From Actinomycetota bacterium (lineage in GTDB: Bacteria > Actinomycetota > Thermoleophilia > Gaiellales > F1-60-MAGs149), in NCBI GenBank assembly GCA_009885805.1, contig VFJZ01000021.1, positions 1-36,595 on the forward strand: a stretch of 36,595 nucleotides of DNA, read 5' to 3'. Of this stretch, positions 23,886 through 32,264 are shown in pieces. A program made the translations under genes and the position numbers. The notes beneath the pieces are model-generated. The model ran no database searches. It was given only the letters and a program-made list of their open reading frames with translations, and had not been told where the DNA came from. Position 1 is the stretch's first letter. Each line of letters opens with the position of its first letter.

Positions 23886-24860
23886 ATGCGCACGATCTAC
23901 TTCACCGCAGCGATCCGGGAGGCCTTCGACGCCGCCATGGCCGAGGACCCGCGGGTCGTCGTGCTCGGCGAGGACGTCGACCGCAGCACGATCGGTTCCA
24001 CCAAGGGGTTGATCGAGACGTACGGGCCGTCCCGCGTCCGCAACACCCCCATCTCGGAGGCAACCTTCGTCGGCTCGTGCGTCGGCGCCGCAGCAGCCGG
24101 GCTGCGCCCCGTGGTCGACCTGATGTTCTCGAGCTTCTGCTACATCGCGATGGATCAGCTGGGAAACCAAGCGGCCCGGCTTCGGTACATGTCGGGCGGT
24201 CAGCTCGAGCTCCCTATCGTCTACCTCGCCGGCACGGGACCCTCGGGATCCGCCGCCGCCCAGCATTCGGAGAACCCGCACGCGATCCTCATGCACCTGT
24301 CAGGGCTGAAGGTCGTCTTCCCGAGCACGCCGTTCGACGCGAAGGGACTGTTGCTCGCGGCAATCAGGGATCCTGACCCGGTCGTCTTCCTGCTCGACTT
24401 AATGCTGGCGGGTCAGAAGGGTGAGGTTCCGGCCGAGCCGTTCGAGGTGCCGCTCGGCAAGGCGGCAGTCAGACGGGTCGGCGACGACGTCACGATCGTC
24501 GCGATCGGCTCATTGGTCGGCGAGTCCCTGATCGCAGCGGACGAGCTGGAGCGCGACGGAATCTCGGCCACCGTCATCGATCTCCGATCACTCGTGCCGC
24601 TCGACCTCGAGGCGGTTCTGGCGTCGGTTCGGCGCACCGGCCGGCTGGTCGTCGCCGACCCGGCGCGCCGCATGTGCGGCGCGGCCGGCCACATCGTCTC
24701 GGCCGTCGCGACGACGGCATGGGACGCGCTCAAGGCGCCACCTCAACTCGTCACGTGGCCAGACGTCCCGATGCCGTTCAGCCCGGTGCTCGAGCGGGCC
24801 GTGACGGTTCGCGCGGAGAACATCTCAGCCGCCGCTCGCGCGACGGTGGGTCGGATCTGA
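23886..24860 (+). CDS. TPP-dependent dehydrogenase E1, beta subunit
   Basis: 324 residues, transketolase-fold. AIREAFDAAMAEDPRVVVLG, GEDVDRS, NTPISEATFVGSCVGAAAAG with the conserved ISE glutamate, and FSSFCYIAMDQLGNQAA are the normal motifs of the beta subunit. The C-terminal transketolase domain includes VTIVAIGSLVGESL and VPLDLEAVLASVRRTGRLVV. It pairs with the alpha subunit at the complex core. No E2 catalytic or E3 (lipoamide dehydrogenase) gene follows; the next gene is convergent and belongs to the conjugation module. Confidence 0.93.
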   Translation: MRTIYFTAAIREAFDAAMAEDPRVVVLGEDVDRSTIGSTKGLIETYGPSRVRNTPISEATFVGSCVGAAAAGLRPVVDLMFSSFCYIAMDQLGNQAARLRYMSGGQLELPIVYLAGTGPSGSAAAQHSENPHAILMHLSGLKVVFPSTPFDAKGLLLAAIRDPDPVVFLLDLMLAGQKGEVPAEPFEVPLGKAAVRRVGDDVTIVAIGSLVGESLIAADELERDGISATVIDLRSLVPLDLEAVLASVRRTGRLVVADPARRMCGAAGHIVSAVATTAWDALKAPPQLVTWPDVPMPFSPVLERAVTVRAENISAAARATVGRI

Positions 24861-24873
24861 CCACGGCTTGGCG

Positions 24874-25512
24874 TTAGGCGCTCGACCGGCCGGCGTCGCT
24901 CTCCTGTGCGTGTGCCACCACGAGTTCCGCAAACCGCGCGAGCACGGGCGCGGCGGCACGCGACTGGGCGGCGAGCACGCCGGCTGCCGTCGAGGCGAAC
25001 CAGGCGGGGTCGACGCCGGCGTCGACCAGCTGGTCGATCTCGGACGAGTCGCGAAGGATGGCCTCGAGGACCGAACCGTCAAGCTCGAGATGCAGCTGCG
25101 TGCCCCAGGCGCGCGGCCCCACCCGGAAGATCGAACAACCGGGGCTCGCCCAGCGCGCGCCGTCGCCACGGGTGAGCTTCGGTCGGGTCATTCGGATTCC
25201 GCCCGCGACGATCGCCGTGAGGATCGCCCCTAACACGACCGTGGTCGCATAGAAACCCAGGGGCCCCGGCATCAGCGACCGGTCAGCCGGAGGCCACGCC
25301 GTCCCGGGATCGGTGAGATGACCCTGCAGCCGGCCGACGACGCCGGGCATGTCTCCGGCACCGGCCGCGGGCCAGGCTCCGCCGAAGACGCGTGCTGCGA
25401 CCGCGCCGACGCTCCAGAGAACGATGCTCACCACGGCGAGCGCTCCCATGAGCCACATCAGGAGCATCTCAAAGACACCTAGCGTCGACTCGTGTTGGCT
25501 GGATGCGTTCAC
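24874..25512 (-). CDS. Coupling-protein-like (VirD4/TraD N-terminal) membrane protein, ATPase absent
   Basis: 212 residues. Two hydrophobic segments near LLMWLMGALAVVSIVLWSVG and GFYATTVVLGAILTAIVAGG, separated by a PGVVGRLQGHLTDPGTAWPP stretch. This pattern, with GARWASP after the second segment, matches my recollection of the N-terminus of actinobacterial VirD4/TraD-type coupling proteins. In those, an ATPase of 400+ residues with a P-loop follows. Here the frame instead ends after ~95 unmatched residues, so the motor is missing. It may be a truncation at the island boundary or a specialised short version. The start GTG overlaps the hydrolase stop (GTGA). Confidence 0.6.
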   Translation of the reverse strand: MNASSQHESTLGVFEMLLMWLMGALAVVSIVLWSVGAVAARVFGGAWPAAGAGDMPGVVGRLQGHLTDPGTAWPPADRSLMPGPLGFYATTVVLGAILTAIVAGGIRMTRPKLTRGDGARWASPGCSIFRVGPRAWGTQLHLELDGSVLEAILRDSSEIDQLVDAGVDPAWFASTAAGVLAAQSRAAAPVLARFAELVVAHAQESDAGRSSA

Positions 25513-26603
25513 GCGAACGGACGTCCAACGCGGGCGTAGCGAACCCAGCCGACGAACCCGCGGTAGCTCGAGAACCGGCTGATTTGAACGTTCGACCCGG
25601 TGTGCGGTGCGTGGATGAAGACGTGATCGCCGAGATAGATGCCGACGTGATTCCACCCGCTGAAGAACACGAGATCGCCAGGCAGGAGCCCGCCGGGCGG
25701 GATCGTCGTGCCACGCGTTGCTCCCGCAGCCTTGGCGCCGTTCGCCCACTGCTCGACCGTCGTATCGCCGATATAGATGCCAGCGCCCTTGGCGAACGAC
25801 CAGCTCGTCAGGCTCGAACAGTCGAAGTACCCACGGCGCCCATCCCGCCCGACCGCCAGCCCGGGGACCTCGTTGCCCATCATCGTCGACGCCGCTGCGC
25901 CGTGATTTCCACCCCAGACGTACGGCGTCCCGAGATACTGCTTGGCCCACGCGCCGATGGCCCCTGCACCAATCTTGGCGCCACGCCACGCGCCGCGGTA
26001 GCTGTCCGCGCGCTGGAGCACGAGATCGACGTACCAGGCCGCGTGGTTGTAGGCGAGGAGCGCGCGCCCGTAGTCGCGCGGCGCGCCATTCGCGAGCAGT
26101 AGACGGGCCGCGCTCGCGATCGCGTCGGCCGGATTCCAGATGTCGGCGACTCCGTCAGCGTCACCGTCTGCCGCGTACCCTTGACCGTCGGCGACCGGCG
26201 CGATCGATACTCGCGTCTCTCCGAGGTGATGCCCGACAGCCCACGTCGACGGGAGGAACTGCATCGGCCCGACCGCACCGGCACCGTTGGCCGTGAATGG
26301 TCGGCACCCGTCGTCTCGGTTACGTCCGTGATCGCACTCGATCTTCCCCACCGCGGCGAGGATGGCCCAGTCGATCCCGGCCTCGGCTCCGGTCTGCTGG
26401 TAGAGGCGAAGGTAGTCGGCGGGGATATCCGCGAGAGCCACTGGCGATGCGCCGAAGTCACCTGATTGCGACGTGCCGACTGCGGCGACGACCGCGAGGA
26501 CGGGAAGCATGAACAGCGCCCCGACGGCCAGGAGAGCCGCGACCACGATCCGCGGGTGGCGAATCGCGACTCGCGTGCCGAGAGCCGCCGCCGGCGCCGC
26601 CAC
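25509..26603 (-). CDS. Bifunctional lytic transglycosylase + NlpC/P60 wall hydrolase (VirB1-like)
   Basis: 364 residues. An N-terminal membrane segment, IVVAALLAVGALFMLPVLAVV (residues 19-39). An SLT domain with catalytic Glu (E89) in GKIECDHG and GAVGPMQFLPSTW. An NlpC/P60 domain with Cys 262 in GYFDCSSLTSW, His 319 in NHVGIYLG and a likely His 331. Such enzymes cut peptidoglycan at conjugation sites. It sits in the middle of the type IV secretion operon, 1 bp after the VirB4-type stop. All catalytic residues are present. Confidence 0.92.
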   Translation of the reverse strand: MAAPAAALGTRVAIRHPRIVVAALLAVGALFMLPVLAVVAAVGTSQSGDFGASPVALADIPADYLRLYQQTGAEAGIDWAILAAVGKIECDHGRNRDDGCRPFTANGAGAVGPMQFLPSTWAVGHHLGETRVSIAPVADGQGYAADGDADGVADIWNPADAIASAARLLLANGAPRDYGRALLAYNHAAWYVDLVLQRADSYRGAWRGAKIGAGAIGAWAKQYLGTPYVWGGNHGAAASTMMGNEVPGLAVGRDGRRGYFDCSSLTSWSFAKGAGIYIGDTTVEQWANGAKAAGATRGTTIPPGGLLPGDLVFFSGWNHVGIYLGDHVFIHAPHTGSNVQISRFSSYRGFVGWVRYARVGRPFA

Positions 26604-26604
26604 C

Positions 26605-27864
26605 TTACACTCCTCGGCCGGACCGAACCATCCGGCCGTCCGTATCGCAGATCAATCGCTCTCGGTCCGAGAGGCGATGCAGCACGAGGAAGCTCCGAGT
26701 TCCAACTTTCCAAAGCGCCTCGCCGCGGGCCAGTTGCGGGAGAAGTTCGGCCTCGGTCGACGTGAGGCCCAGGCGCTCGCGCGCGAGCGCGACCTGATCC
26801 GGAGCCTGTGCGAACACGACCTTGGTCTCGGCGTCCGACAAGAGCCCCTCGGCAATGCGCGAGACACGGGAGCCTTGGTCCCCCGCGGCTGCCAGGTCTC
26901 CGATCCGATGCGTGACGACGATCGTCTGCGTGCCGTACGCCCGCGAGTGCTTCACGGCGTCGACCAGCGCCTCGGCCGCGGAGAGGTTCGCGAGAACGCG
27001 CCACGCCTCGTCGACGACGATGATCCGCTTCCGGTGGTCGACGTCGGTCTCCTCGGCCACCTGCGCAGCGATCCAGCTCATGGCGGCAGTCATCAGAATC
27101 GAGATCGCCGAGGAGTCGGCAACGGCCGACAGGTCGAGAACGACGAGCGGCGCGTCGAGCGAGACGCCGCTCGAGGTCGCGCCGTCGAACATTCCAGCCG
27201 CGTCGCCTTCGCAGAGTCGGTCGAGCGCGAGTGCCACCTCGCGCGCCTCGGTTAGCCAGTGGTCGCGCGACAGCCAGCGCTCCGCCCACGCCTCGGCGGG
27301 CGGATCGAGCAGGATCCGGACAACGAGGGGGAGCGTCGGGACGTCGTGCGCACGACGAACTGCGCGGAGTGCTTGAGCGAGGGCTGAATCCTCCGCGGGA
27401 CCGAGCGAACGACACAAGGTCGCCGCCGCAACGCCGCGGAGCGCGCGAAGCTCGACTTGCTCCTCGCCCGTCCGGCTATCGAGCGGGTTCAAGACCACAT
27501 CGCCACCTGGGCGCAGGCGAATCGGCAGTACGCCGATCGCTGCCGCGAGCTGGTCGTACTCCCCGCGCTTCGGGGACAGAACGACGGCGCGCCGACCAAA
27601 GACTCCGCACTGACGGTGGAGGTAGCTCTTCACGAACGCGCTCTTGCCTCGGCCGATCTCGCCCAGCACTACCGTCGCGGGGCCGGTCAGTATTCCGCGC
27701 TCGTAGAGGTCGAACGGGTCGAAGCAGAAGGCCGCTCCGGTGGCATCGCGCCCGAGGTAGACGCCTCGCCCTCCGAGCGCCGACGAGGCCTGGAACGGCA
27801 TCGCAGCGCGCAGGTGGGCTGTCGTCGAGTAGTGGGCGCCGCGCCGCGGTCGGCCCAATCTCAT
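26605..27864 (-). CDS. VirB4/TraC-type conjugation ATPase
   Basis: 419 residues. Walker A GEIGRGKS (68-75), Walker B IIVVDEAW (281-288), VVTHRIGDL near the C-terminus, and VVLSPKRGEYDQL after the P-loop. This is the VirB4 motor arrangement. It is shorter than Gram-negative VirB4 because the large N-terminal domain is missing; in actinobacterial systems an SCO6880-type protein may supply that function. The start overlaps the SCO6880-like stop by 4 bp. It would energise pilus assembly and DNA transfer. Confidence 0.9.
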   Translation of the reverse strand: MRLGRPRRGAHYSTTAHLRAAMPFQASSALGGRGVYLGRDATGAAFCFDPFDLYERGILTGPATVVLGEIGRGKSAFVKSYLHRQCGVFGRRAVVLSPKRGEYDQLAAAIGVLPIRLRPGGDVVLNPLDSRTGEEQVELRALRGVAAATLCRSLGPAEDSALAQALRAVRRAHDVPTLPLVVRILLDPPAEAWAERWLSRDHWLTEAREVALALDRLCEGDAAGMFDGATSSGVSLDAPLVVLDLSAVADSSAISILMTAAMSWIAAQVAEETDVDHRKRIIVVDEAWRVLANLSAAEALVDAVKHSRAYGTQTIVVTHRIGDLAAAGDQGSRVSRIAEGLLSDAETKVVFAQAPDQVALARERLGLTSTEAELLPQLARGEALWKVGTRSFLVLHRLSDRERLICDTDGRMVRSGRGV

Positions 27865-29369
27865 TCCAGGCCCCGACAGAGTCCGGGCAGCGTCGATGCG
27901 AGGGCGTCAAGCTGCTCCCCGACCAGGCGACGCAGCTCGAGGTTCGAGTGCTGCGCAGCCTGGACGACCTCGGCACACGCCGCCTCGAGTTCGTCGCGAG
28001 TCGCGCCGGCAACCGTGACGTGACCGGCAAACCGCATCAGCGCATGGCCGTCGGCGAGCTCTTGCTCACGCGTCATGACGTCATCTCGTCGCCGACGCTG
28101 CCGTGCGGTCTCGAGGAACCCGTGCTTCTCGCGGGTGAGCTGGTCTCCCTCTTCCTGCGTCATCGCGTTCTCGGCCTGCCGGTACGCGCGACTCGGCGCA
28201 ATCGGCTCGGCAACAACGCTGACGGCGCGCTGTGCGCCGGTCCGGTTCAGGAGCGGGGCGAGAAAGAGGCAGCCGACGTCGCGGAGCGGCCATCGTTGGA
28301 TCCAGAAGGTGGCGTGCCACGCCGAGTCGATACGGACGCAGTCCCAGTGCTCGTCGACGGCCATTGGCCCGGCGGCGTCGGGAGCGCAGCCCTCCTCCGC
28401 GCCGGCGGCCGCGAGCCGGGCGAGGTGCGGGCGCGCCGCCGGGTCGACGCCGTGTCGGATCGCCGCTGCAAGAAGACGAGGTGTGAGTGCGCCGACCGTA
28501 CCGATGCCGGCATCGGCGAGCGCGTGGGCGACGAGGCGGAGCTCATCGACGGCCACTGCCGCCGCGGCGAGGTCGAACGAGCCGATCGCCGTTTCGCGCT
28601 GCCGGATCTCCCGCCGCCGCCCTCGAGTATCGATCTGGGTCGAGACGAAGCACTCGTGTTCGAGTGCCGCTGCCGTCGATGAGTCGATCAGGTCCACGTA
28701 CGAGAGGACGGCCGCGCTGTCGAGCGGTGCCTGTCGATCCCGCTCCGCGGCAAAGAACGCAGCGATCTCATCGGCCTCGGCCGGCACGGTGCGCTCGGTC
28801 CACGCGATGCGTCGAACCGTGCCGGCCTCGCGGCCGAGGCTTCCGAGGACGTTGCCCCACGCGGCGACCCGCCGCTCCTGATCCGCATCCGCGAGGAGGG
28901 CGAACGACTCGGTCCGGACGACCATCGTGGCGCTTGCGGTTCCGAGCTTGTCGTCGATGAGGACGCCGACAGCGCCGCCACCATACGGCGCCGCCACGAT
29001 GCGAAGCCTCCCCCATGCTTCCGGCCCTGCCACCGGGCCGGCGGCCGCTTCGCCGTAGGAGCCGTCCCGCGGCTTGTGCCACGCCGTGCGCCCGCGCGCA
29101 CGGTCGACCTGGTGCGCGACGCCTAGCCGGACCCAATCGAGGACCGGCAGCCCTCGAATCGGGAGGAACGAGAGGGCAATGGCAGCGAGCAGCGGTAGGA
29201 AGGCGACCGGGGCGAAGGTCGCCGGCAGGGCATACATGGCTGCGAGCGTCATCCCCACGCCCGCGAGCGCGACGACACACTGCGACGTCCGCGCAGAGCC
29301 AACGACGCCAAGCGACTCCGCCCGCCCAAAGCGATACCGCGTTCGCTGTTCCCGATTCTGGTCAGTCAT
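27861..29369 (-). CDS. SCO6880-family conjugation protein
   Basis: 502 residues. A short N-terminus (RYRFGRAESLGVVG) then two closely spaced membrane segments at about 31-49 and 51-70, then IRGLPVLDWVRLGVAHQVDR, then a large soluble domain. This matches my recollection of SCO6880-like proteins of actinobacterial conjugation loci, thought to stand in for the VirB4 N-terminal/VirB3-type component. ATG 29369 overlaps the TrbL-like stop (ATGA). An open frame continuing to 29627 is Cys/Arg-rich and antisense-like. Confidence 0.85.
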   Translation of the reverse strand: MTDQNREQRTRYRFGRAESLGVVGSARTSQCVVALAGVGMTLAAMYALPATFAPVAFLPLLAAIALSFLPIRGLPVLDWVRLGVAHQVDRARGRTAWHKPRDGSYGEAAAGPVAGPEAWGRLRIVAAPYGGGAVGVLIDDKLGTASATMVVRTESFALLADADQERRVAAWGNVLGSLGREAGTVRRIAWTERTVPAEADEIAAFFAAERDRQAPLDSAAVLSYVDLIDSSTAAALEHECFVSTQIDTRGRRREIRQRETAIGSFDLAAAAVAVDELRLVAHALADAGIGTVGALTPRLLAAAIRHGVDPAARPHLARLAAAGAEEGCAPDAAGPMAVDEHWDCVRIDSAWHATFWIQRWPLRDVGCLFLAPLLNRTGAQRAVSVVAEPIAPSRAYRQAENAMTQEEGDQLTREKHGFLETARQRRRRDDVMTREQELADGHALMRFAGHVTVAGATRDELEAACAEVVQAAQHSNLELRRLVGEQLDALASTLPGLCRGLE

Positions 29370-30475
29370 CGCCCGCCTCCGGCGAGGCTCATGGGGCCTG
29401 CCAACGCCGATGGGGGACGTGGCGATGCGGCGCCCGGCGTCGAACTGGAGGCCGCAGATCGGCCGCGCATCCACCCAAGCTGGGATGCGGCGGCCTGTGC
29501 GGACTGCATGGTCGTCAGCGACTGCGAAGCGCTCCGAGCTGCCCCGCCAGTGGAGAGATTGCCGCGGACATGCACGGCCTCCTCGAGCAACGGCAGAAGC
29601 CGGTGAACGGTCATCGGCGCAAAGCACGCGACGGCGATGACGGCTGTTCCGACCAGCAGCCCCTCAAAGCGGTCAGAGGCGCCGGACTGAGTGGCGGCCG
29701 CGACGCCCATCGCGACGACGGCCACGATCACCAGCTTGGAGAGGATGATCGCAACGAGCAGCCGCGTAAGGCGTCGAACACCTCCGGCCGCCGCCGGCCA
29801 GATCATCATCGCGGCCATCAGCGGGAAGAAGCCGAGGAGCACGTACACGAGCGCGGCCCGGACGAGCAGCTCGATCCAGAGCACGAGCGCGCAGATCGCG
29901 CAGACGGACGAGATCAGGAAGACCACGAACGCGCTCGTGCCCGGCGCGGTCTGCAGCGCCAGCGCCATCTTGGCGCCGTACGCGCCCACGTCGCGGCCGC
30001 TCGCCTGGATCAGCCAGAGGCTCATCTGGTCGGTCGCGCCGAGCAGCATCCGCGTGACAGCGACGGCGGCGAACGTGAGCAACACGCTTCCCGGCACCGC
30101 AGCGACAACTCGGGCGAGCAGCCGCCCGTCCTGGTGGAGGACCGCCTGCAGAATGCCGAGGACGAGGCACGGTGCGCTCACGGCCATACCGATGAGCGCC
30201 ATCCGTCGATACGAGTCTGCGAACCACCCCTCGCCCGGCCGCGGATCGCTGGTCGCACTCATCGCGGTGAAGCACTTCTCCGCCAACCATCCGGCACCGT
30301 CGGCCACCCACGACGTGAGCGCGCGGATGCCGTCGCCAGCGACGCCCTGCGCAGCACTGGCGACGAGCCCCGTTCCCCAGTCCCAGACGTCACCGATCGG
30401 GCTCGCCTGAGCGGCGGGCACGACCGCCAGGAACGTCAGCGCGACGAGGGCTCGAAGGACCAGGCGCCGGTTCAT
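29366..30475 (-). CDS. VirB6/TrbL-like conjugation membrane protein
   Basis: 369 residues. A signal-like start, MNRRLVLRALVALTFLAVV, with a PAAQAS cleavage-like site near 24-26. Several membrane segments follow, for example MALIGMAVSAPCLVLGILQA, ALVYVLLGFFPLMAAMM and LLVAIILSKLVIVAVVAMGV. The C-terminus is hydrophilic and Ser/Ala-rich. Size and topology fit VirB6/TrbL. I chose ATG 30475 (1-bp overlap with the pilin-like stop) rather than upstream ATGs because the signal peptide starts there. Confidence 0.82.
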   Translation of the reverse strand: MNRRLVLRALVALTFLAVVPAAQASPIGDVWDWGTGLVASAAQGVAGDGIRALTSWVADGAGWLAEKCFTAMSATSDPRPGEGWFADSYRRMALIGMAVSAPCLVLGILQAVLHQDGRLLARVVAAVPGSVLLTFAAVAVTRMLLGATDQMSLWLIQASGRDVGAYGAKMALALQTAPGTSAFVVFLISSVCAICALVLWIELLVRAALVYVLLGFFPLMAAMMIWPAAAGGVRRLTRLLVAIILSKLVIVAVVAMGVAAATQSGASDRFEGLLVGTAVIAVACFAPMTVHRLLPLLEEAVHVRGNLSTGGAARSASQSLTTMQSAQAAASQLGWMRGRSAASSSTPGAASPRPPSALAGPMSLAGGGR

Positions 30476-30813
30476 CAGAAGCCCGTGCCGATGCTCCATG
30501 CCCACTCCAGCAGGCGGTTGGCAGCACCGAACGCGACAGTGCCCAGGAGGCTCAGGAACGCGCCGGACTTGAACCGATCGCGTAGGTGGACGTTGTGCGA
30601 GTGCCCGGCAATGCCGACTCCGGCGACTGAGATTAGGAACCCGAGCCCGGCGGCGATCAAGCCGATCGTCATGAACCCGCCGGCCAACCTCGCGAACTGG
30701 TCAGTGCCCGGAATCGAACCGTTCGGCTTGATGTCGGAGGGCCCGGCCGCGCGTGCGTTGGCCGCGGCGGCGAGGAAAGCGAGCACGCTGAGGCCGACCG
30801 TTGTCCGGCGCAT
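30475..30813 (-). CDS. Small membrane protein, DUF6112/VirB2-pilin-like
   Basis: 112 residues. N-terminal signal segment with ANARAAG cleavage-like site near residue 23. Two membrane segments follow, around LAGGFMTIGLIAAGLGFLIS and FLSLLGTVAFGAANRLLEW, with a GHSHNVHLRDRF loop. The loop resembles the conserved GSHSQN motif of DUF6112 proteins as I remember it. Length and topology match VirB2-type pilins. It is first in the conjugation operon, with GGAGA before ATG 30813. Confidence 0.75.
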   Translation of the reverse strand: MRRTTVGLSVLAFLAAAANARAAGPSDIKPNGSIPGTDQFARLAGGFMTIGLIAAGLGFLISVAGVGIAGHSHNVHLRDRFKSGAFLSLLGTVAFGAANRLLEWAWSIGTGF

Positions 30814-30855
30814 TCTCCGTCTCCCTGGTTGCTCGTAAGGCGGCCCGTCTGGCCG

Positions 30856-30870
30856 GCGAGGTTGCCTCGC
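30856..30870. promoter_or_regulatory. Inverted repeat in the conjugation-operon leader
   Basis: GCGAGG-TTG-CCTCGC, 6-bp arms, lies between the predicted minus-strand -10 box and the pilin-like start. It may be an operator for a linked HTH protein or an RNA hairpin. No biochemical support. Confidence 0.35.
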
Positions 30871-30879
30871 TAGCGCTCC

Positions 30880-30908
30880 ACCGTACTGCCTCAGATCCGA
30901 TTTTTCAA
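30880..30908 (-). promoter_or_regulatory. Promoter of the conjugation operon
   Basis: Minus-strand -35 TTGAAA (30903-30908), 17-bp spacer, -10 TACGGT (30880-30885). The -35 is near-consensus; it would drive 30813 down to 24874. Confidence 0.55.
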
Positions 30909-30922
30909 CTATCTACGACGAT

Positions 30923-30952
30923 TTGCGTTAACTAGACGCGGAGCGTCATACT
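30923..30952 (+). promoter_or_regulatory. Promoter of the HTH operon, probably leaderless
   Basis: -35 TTGCGT (30923-30928), 18-bp spacer, -10 CATACT (30947-30952). The predicted start falls at about 30959-30961, at or next to the ATG. No Shine-Dalgarno precedes that ATG, so a leaderless message is likely. Confidence 0.5.
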
Positions 30953-30960
30953 TCGGCCGC

Positions 30961-31392
30961 ATGGACGGGCCTGCTGACTCAACGCTTCCGGACGACGTCG
31001 TGCTCACCGTCGAGGAGGTCGCCGCCTTCCTGAAACTCGACGTTCAGACGGTTCGCGCACTTGCTCGGACGGGCGAGCTCCCGGCCGTCAAGCTCGGCAA
31101 GCAGTGGCGCTTCCGACGTGATCGGTTGCTCGCGGCTCTCGAGCCGGCGACCGCGGTCAGCTCCGTATCAGCGAATCAGGACCGTGACGGGCCGATCTCG
31201 CACGCTGAAGCCGCACAGCTGCTCGGCGTCACCGTACGAACCGTCGCGCGGATGATCAGCGACGGTCGGCTGGAAACGGTCGCATCGCCTACCGGCATTC
31301 GGCGCCTATCGCGGGCGAGCGTACTGGCGTATGGTGGCGCTTCGGCCGCAGCCAACGGGGGGACAGGCGGCAAATGGAGCACGACCCAGTAG
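30961..31392 (+). CDS. Tandem excisionase-type HTH protein (two domains)
   Basis: 143 residues with two MerR/excisionase-like HTH domains (HTH_17 type). The first covers about 15-58 (LTVEEVAAFLKLDVQTVRAL). The second covers about 79-125 (ISHAEAAQLLGVTVRTVARM). Each has the AA-x-x-L pattern with a basic wing (GKQWRFRRDRL; GIRRLSRASV). Such domains bind short asymmetric DNA sites, as in Xis proteins and plasmid regulators. The gene diverges from the conjugation operon, so it may control its promoter. The start is ATG 30961 with a likely leaderless transcript; a ribosome site is not visible. Confidence 0.85.
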   Translation: MDGPADSTLPDDVVLTVEEVAAFLKLDVQTVRALARTGELPAVKLGKQWRFRRDRLLAALEPATAVSSVSANQDRDGPISHAEAAQLLGVTVRTVARMISDGRLETVASPTGIRRLSRASVLAYGGASAAANGGTGGKWSTTQ

Positions 31393-32264
31393 CGAGCATC
31401 ACGCGCGAGGAAGCCGCTCGTCTCCTCGGCACGACTTCGCGCACGGTGTTCCGGATGGTGGCCGACGGCCGCCTGACGGCGGTCGAGACGCCCGAGGGGA
31501 AGCGAGTGCTGCTCGCTAGCGTGCTCAGCTTCGTCGATGTCCCGCGCGGGATCACGCAGAACGAGGCCGCGCGCCGTCTGGGCGTTGACGTCCGGACGAT
31601 CCGCCGGATGCTCGATGAGGGCCGGTTGTCGTCCTCGGTGACGCGATCAGGACGCCGAGGTGTCGACCCGGCGTCGATGCTCGCGCTTAGTGACACATCA
31701 GGACATGACAGAATCGGACAATCGGACATTTTGGATGACACGACCGGACATGCCGTCGAAGAACGTCATGACGCCTCAGGACGCCCCGCCCCGCGCGCAG
31801 GCGACGAGGAGTTCATCCGACTCGACGGCGAAGTGCGCCGCGAGGACTCGACCGCGGTCGCTACGCCACGACGACCGTCGCGACGCATGATGGTCATCCC
31901 ATTGGCGATTGCGGCGGCGGCCACGAGCGCGCTCGTCCTATCGCGTCATGGCGAGCACCGGGCGGCAACGACTGGCGCTCCATCCGTCACGGCATCAGCG
32001 GTCGGCGTCGACACGCCTCCGACCGCCGTTCCGACTGTACTGCCTCCCGCGCGTGTCGCCCCGGTGGTGACCACCGTCGAGGTGGCGTCGCTGCCCGCTC
32101 GCGAACGCGACAAGCCGCCCGCAGGCAGCCACCGAGTGCCCAACAAGAGCCAGCCGAAGAAGACGCACGTGACGGTCGTTCGTGCCAAGCCGGAGCCAAG
32201 GCCCGTGGATCCGAATCTCGCCGACTGCCTCGCGATCTACGGAGGGGAGGGCCTGTGCGGCTGA
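31374..32264 (+). CDS. Membrane-tethered tandem HTH protein
   Basis: 296 residues. Two excisionase-type HTH domains, about 10-52 (ITREEAARLLGTTSRTVFRM) and 60-104 (ITQNEAARRLGVDVRTIRRM). A polar acidic linker, then basic RRPSRRM and a single membrane helix at about 172-190 (MVIPLAIAAAATSALVLS). Then a Pro/Val-rich and basic extracellular tail ending in LADCLAIYGGEGLCG with two Cys. Tethered transcription factors of this type could sense the outside or a partner and release or hold DNA. The gene overlaps the previous one by 19 bp and the next by 10 bp. Family of the HTH parts is firm; the sensing idea is inference. Confidence 0.82.
   Translation: MEHDPVASITREEAARLLGTTSRTVFRMVADGRLTAVETPEGKRVLLASVLSFVDVPRGITQNEAARRLGVDVRTIRRMLDEGRLSSSVTRSGRRGVDPASMLALSDTSGHDRIGQSDILDDTTGHAVEERHDASGRPAPRAGDEEFIRLDGEVRREDSTAVATPRRPSRRMMVIPLAIAAAATSALVLSRHGEHRAATTGAPSVTASAVGVDTPPTAVPTVLPPARVAPVVTTVEVASLPARERDKPPAGSHRVPNKSQPKKTHVTVVRAKPEPRPVDPNLADCLAIYGGEGLCG

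Noticed and set aside
29015-30838. 607-codon open frame on the plus strand
   Set aside because: Antisense to three conjugation genes with coupled starts and membrane segments; its own residues are low-complexity.
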